From positions 1 to 15,855 of the forward strand of contig JANBQS010000531.1 of the NCBI GenBank assembly GCA_027577415.1: 15,855 bases of DNA, read 5' to 3'. How positions within the stretch are numbered: the stretch's first letter is position 1; every line of letters starts with the position of its first letter. The stretch comes from Coemansia sp. RSA 922. Taxonomy: Eukaryota > Kickxellomycota > Kickxellomycetes > Kickxellales > Kickxellaceae. Positions 15,215-15,855 of this stretch are shown here, one piece after another. The notes beneath the pieces were generated by a model. It made no database searches, was not told the origin of the DNA, and saw nothing but the letters and a program-made list of their open reading frames with translations. A program made the position numbers and the translations under genes.

Positions 15215-15748
15215 ATGGACTACTTTGAAGCACTAAAGACCTCAGATACCAGCAACCCATCCTTTTACGCACACTCGCCAGTGCCCGTGCCCAAGGACGC
15301 CTCCGACATTGGTTCGGTAATCGCCTACATTAAAGCCACCTGCGATGACGTGTACTTTACTAGCGATAGCGATGAGCCCGTAGAAGTATACCAGCTCTCG
15401 GCAGCAGGACTTTCTATGCTGGAGGCAGACAGCGATAAACTAACACTGCCCGATGCCAAGGCTTTTGCGGTATTCGTAGCTGGAGAGGTCACTACGGCGG
15501 AGGAGGGGTTTATGGCGGAGAAACTTCCAGTCAGTAAATTCTTTTCCCGGCTGTGTGGACAGCAGGTATCTGAGAGGCAAAAGAGGCTGGCTAAATCGCT
15601 CGAGTGTGCGTTCGCTAAACTAACTAGTATGCCGGGTACGGAATCTGCTTACTATCGGATTGGATTCTTACCTAATGTGGAGGTCTATGTCGTTATGCTC
15701 ATCGATGGGCAGATCGTTGGGATCAAGACCTTGTCAGTAGAGACCTAA
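15215..15748 (+). CDS. NuiA-like protein (nuclease A inhibitor family)
   Basis: The 177-residue protein resembles the cyanobacterial nuclease A inhibitor NuiA over most of its length. FTSDSDEPVEVY (48-59) matches the NuiA segment with SESE-type acids followed by PFEVF. PVSKFFSR (105-112) matches the FFSR block. YYRIG and VEVYVVMLIDGQIVGIKT (146-172) match the C-terminal strands, and the chain ends in VET as NuiA does. In Anabaena, NuiA plugs the active site of the nonspecific nuclease NucA. As I recall, a glutamate in the SESE segment and the C-terminal threonine contact the metal site. Here D51 and T177 would be their equivalents. The first about 30 residues are extra. The ATG at 15215 follows a pyrimidine-rich leader; the upstream in-frame ATG at 15158 lies in that leader. 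The partner in a fungus is not known; a NucA/EndoG-type nuclease is an inference. Confidence 0.7.
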   Translation: MDYFEALKTSDTSNPSFYAHSPVPVPKDASDIGSVIAYIKATCDDVYFTSDSDEPVEVYQLSAAGLSMLEADSDKLTLPDAKAFAVFVAGEVTTAEEGFMAEKLPVSKFFSRLCGQQVSERQKRLAKSLECAFAKLTSMPGTESAYYRIGFLPNVEVYVVMLIDGQIVGIKTLSVET

Positions 15749-15765
15749 AGATTATGGAAAAACCA

Positions 15766-15771
15766 AATAAA
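15766..15771 (+). promoter_or_regulatory. Possible polyadenylation signal of the NuiA-like gene
   Basis: AATAAA lies 18 bases after the stop codon inside a longer A-rich tract. Fungal poly(A) signals are loose, so this is only suggestive. Confidence 0.35.
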
Positions 15772-15855
15772 TAAAAATAACATCTCTGTTCTCTTTCCAT
15801 GTTCAGTCATCGACAAGCTGGGGGTGCACGTGGTTATGCTTGATGAGATTTCATT

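Noticed and set aside
14232..15272. Long antisense open frame of 346 codons opposite prohibitin-2
   Set aside because: It is the mirror of the prohibitin-2 coding region and its composition follows that gene. It has no recognisable domain.
1..15855. CRISPR array or bacterial operon structure
   Set aside because: No spaced direct repeats were seen, and spliceosomal introns, TATA boxes and eukaryotic gene families show a fungal-type nuclear genome.

Overview
The window looks like nuclear DNA of a fungus with a compact gene layout. Its genes have no or few short introns with GT...AG borders, pyrimidine-rich leaders and TATA boxes. They include a eukaryotic Argonaute, a Dbp4-type nucleolar helicase, a prohibitin, a mitochondrial ClpX and a twin CX9C protein. 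The mostly intronless genes and the LINE remnant would fit an early-diverging lineage such as Kickxellomycotina. That placement is a guess, since no marker here fixes it.

Layout. Bases 1-1341 hold a decayed non-LTR (LINE-type) retrotransposon on the minus strand: a reverse-transcriptase domain broken by several frameshifts and a stop, with both active-site aspartates changed. Bases 1342-2573 are gene-poor. They hold a tRNA-like or Pol III-like hairpin region (about 1590-1674) and one unrecognised ORF that may be an exon (1843-2228, minus). At 2574-3140 (plus) lies a short ORF that appears to carry only the N-domain/linker-1 junction of an Argonaute. About 0.9 kb further on is a complete, apparently slicer-competent Argonaute (4045-6681, plus).

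It is convergent with a three-exon mitochondrial ClpX-type unfoldase gene (7076-9915, minus). A non-coding stretch follows (9916-10792) that contains a candidate small Pol III-type transcript. Then come a twin CX9C mitochondrial protein (10793-11167, minus) and a DDX10/Dbp4 RNA helicase (11312-13849, minus). Dbp4 is divergent from prohibitin-2 (14115-15035, plus). The last gene (15215-15748, plus) matches the cyanobacterial nuclease A inhibitor NuiA.

Themes. The left part, with a dead retroelement, an Argonaute fragment and a full Argonaute, concerns RNA silencing and its usual targets. The right part concerns mitochondrial protein quality control (ClpX, prohibitin-2, CX9C protein) and ribosome biogenesis (Dbp4). 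Points most worth a second look: the Argonaute-fragment gene, the NuiA homologue with its conserved C-terminal threonine, the ClpX whose pore-entrance RKH loop is replaced by about 80 low-complexity residues while its IGF loop is kept, an abrupt codon-usage switch inside prohibitin-2, and two candidate Pol III-type elements.
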